From NCBI GenBank assembly GCA_044222225.1, contig JBGANR010000012.1, forward strand, positions 79,192-143,191: a DNA stretch of 64,000 nucleotides. The letters are read 5' to 3'. The translations under genes and the position numbers were made by a program. Source of the DNA: JBGANR01 sp044222225. GTDB lineage: Bacteria > Actinomycetota > Actinomycetes > Mycobacteriales > Mycobacteriaceae. Of the stretch, positions 63,284 through 64,000 are shown in pieces (positions within the stretch are counted from its first letter, which is position 1; each line of letters opens with the position of its first letter). The notes beneath the pieces were generated by a model that was not told the DNA's origin, did no database searches, and saw nothing but the letters and a program-made list of their open reading frames with translations.

Positions 63284-64000
63284 ATGAGCGAGCGTGCGAG
63301 CGAATCAGGGGGGCGTCGCTCCGTTGATTCCGCTTCAGGGGGTGCGACCCGCACCGTGCGGATCGGGATCGACACCGGAGGCACGTTCACCGATGTCGTC
63401 GCCGTGCTGGTCGACGCGAACGGCCGTACCACCCGCCGGATCAGCACCAAGACCCCGTCGACGCCCGGCGATCCGTCGATCGCCCTGCTGCGCGGCGTCG
63501 ACGCCGCTCTGGACCTGCTGGCCGCGGGCCCGGCCGACGTGGAGTCGGTCCGGCACGGCACCACGGTCGCGACCAACCAGCTGCTGCAGGGTGCGATCAC
63601 CGACCTCGGCCTGATCACCACCGAGGGCTACGAGTCGATCCTGGAGATCGCGCGCCAGTCGGTGCCCGACGGCTACGGCAACTCGTACTTCTGGGTCAAG
63701 CCGCCCCGTATCGTTCCGGCCGATCTGGTGCGCACCGTCGGCGGCCGGCTCGACGCGGACGGCCGCGAGATCCGGCCGTTCGACGAGGCTTCCGCGGCCG
63801 CGGCGGTCCGGTTCCTGCGTACGCGGGGCGTCGGTGCGATCGGGATCTGCCTGCTGCACTCGTACGCCGACGACGCGCACGAGCGGGCGCTGGAGCGGGT
63901 GATCCGGCGTGAGCACCCGGAGGCGGTGCTCTCGCTGTCCTCCCGGGTGTTGCCCGAGTACCGCGAGTACGAGCGGGCGATGACCACGCTGGTCGACGCC
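63284..64000 (+). CDS. Hydantoinase/5-oxoprolinase family protein, 5' part only
   Basis: The frame starts at ATG 63284 and is still open at the window end (239 codons). RIGIDTGGTFTDVV (about 26-39) is the ATP-binding phosphate loop of the hydantoinase/oxoprolinase N-terminal region; VRHGTTVATNQLLQG and LPEYREYERAMTT are also typical. Family members open cyclic amides such as 5-oxoproline or hydantoins using ATP, with HyuA and HyuB parts. The first 24 residues (Ser/Arg/Gly-rich) look nonconserved; GTG 63356 is an alternative start. The substrate cannot be told from this part. Confidence 0.82.
   Translation, partial: MSERASESGGRRSVDSASGGATRTVRIGIDTGGTFTDVVAVLVDANGRTTRRISTKTPSTPGDPSIALLRGVDAALDLLAAGPADVESVRHGTTVATNQLLQGAITDLGLITTEGYESILEIARQSVPDGYGNSYFWVKPPRIVPADLVRTVGGRLDADGREIRPFDEASAAAAVRFLRTRGVGAIGICLLHSYADDAHERALERVIRREHPEAVLSLSSRVLPEYREYERAMTTLVDA

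Overview
The window is GC-rich (roughly 70 %) chromosomal DNA from a mycolic-acid actinobacterium (order Mycobacteriales). Gene order matches two Mycobacterium tuberculosis blocks: Rv2179c-Rv2144c in the left part and ileS-dinX-ansA-lspA-Rv1540-dnaE1-ilvA (Rv1536-Rv1559) in the right part. Carotenoid genes of Rhodococcus/Gordonia/Dietzia type are interleaved with the first block. I cannot fix the genus from sequence alone; Gordonia, Tsukamurella or Dietzia-like genera are reasonable candidates.

1-7.4 kb: an exoribonuclease, class II DAHP synthase, a CPA2 antiporter, a PYROXD2-like oxidoreductase, the PASTA kinase PknL and its divergent DNA-binding partner (Rv2175c type). 7.4-18.3 kb: two carotenoid operons on the minus strand, idsA2-crtI-mptA-crtB and GNAT-crtO-cruF-lppM-GT2, with metF on the plus strand between them. 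The predicted product is a glycosylated, hydroxylated keto-carotenoid; no lycopene cyclase lies in the window. The lipomannan mannosyltransferase mptA and the lipoprotein lppM are embedded in these operons.

18.5-40.5 kb: a HEPN-like gene and a DUF3040 gene, then the division and cell wall (dcw) cluster: mraZ, rsmH, ftsL, ftsI, murE, mraY, murD, ftsW, murG, murC, ftsQ, ftsZ, pgeF, yggS, sepF, yggT, wag31 and a small membrane protein. murF is missing from its usual place. Instead, murE carries an in-frame extra C-terminal domain that resembles a degenerate MurF C-terminal domain.

40.5-64 kb: ileS behind a T-box, then a lineage-specific stretch (serine hydrolase, two-subunit aconitase X, secreted M1 peptidase, DUF559 nuclease), then dinB, asparaginase, two lipoproteins, lspA, a pseudouridine synthase, a tail-anchored Ser/Thr kinase, dnaE1, ilvA and the start of a hydantoinase/oxoprolinase gene cut by the window edge.

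Main structural finding: four copies of an 83-bp element (14-bp terminal inverted repeats around exactly 55 bp) lie at 8279, 13436, 48669 and 49653. Two of them bracket the DUF559 nuclease gene, and three supply the C-terminal codons of a gene. A fifth element with unrelated ends but the same 55-bp interior length lies at 40533. Another recurring feature is a TANNNT-type -10 hexamer 6-8 nt before the start codon of about ten genes, which predicts leaderless mRNAs and fixes several starts.
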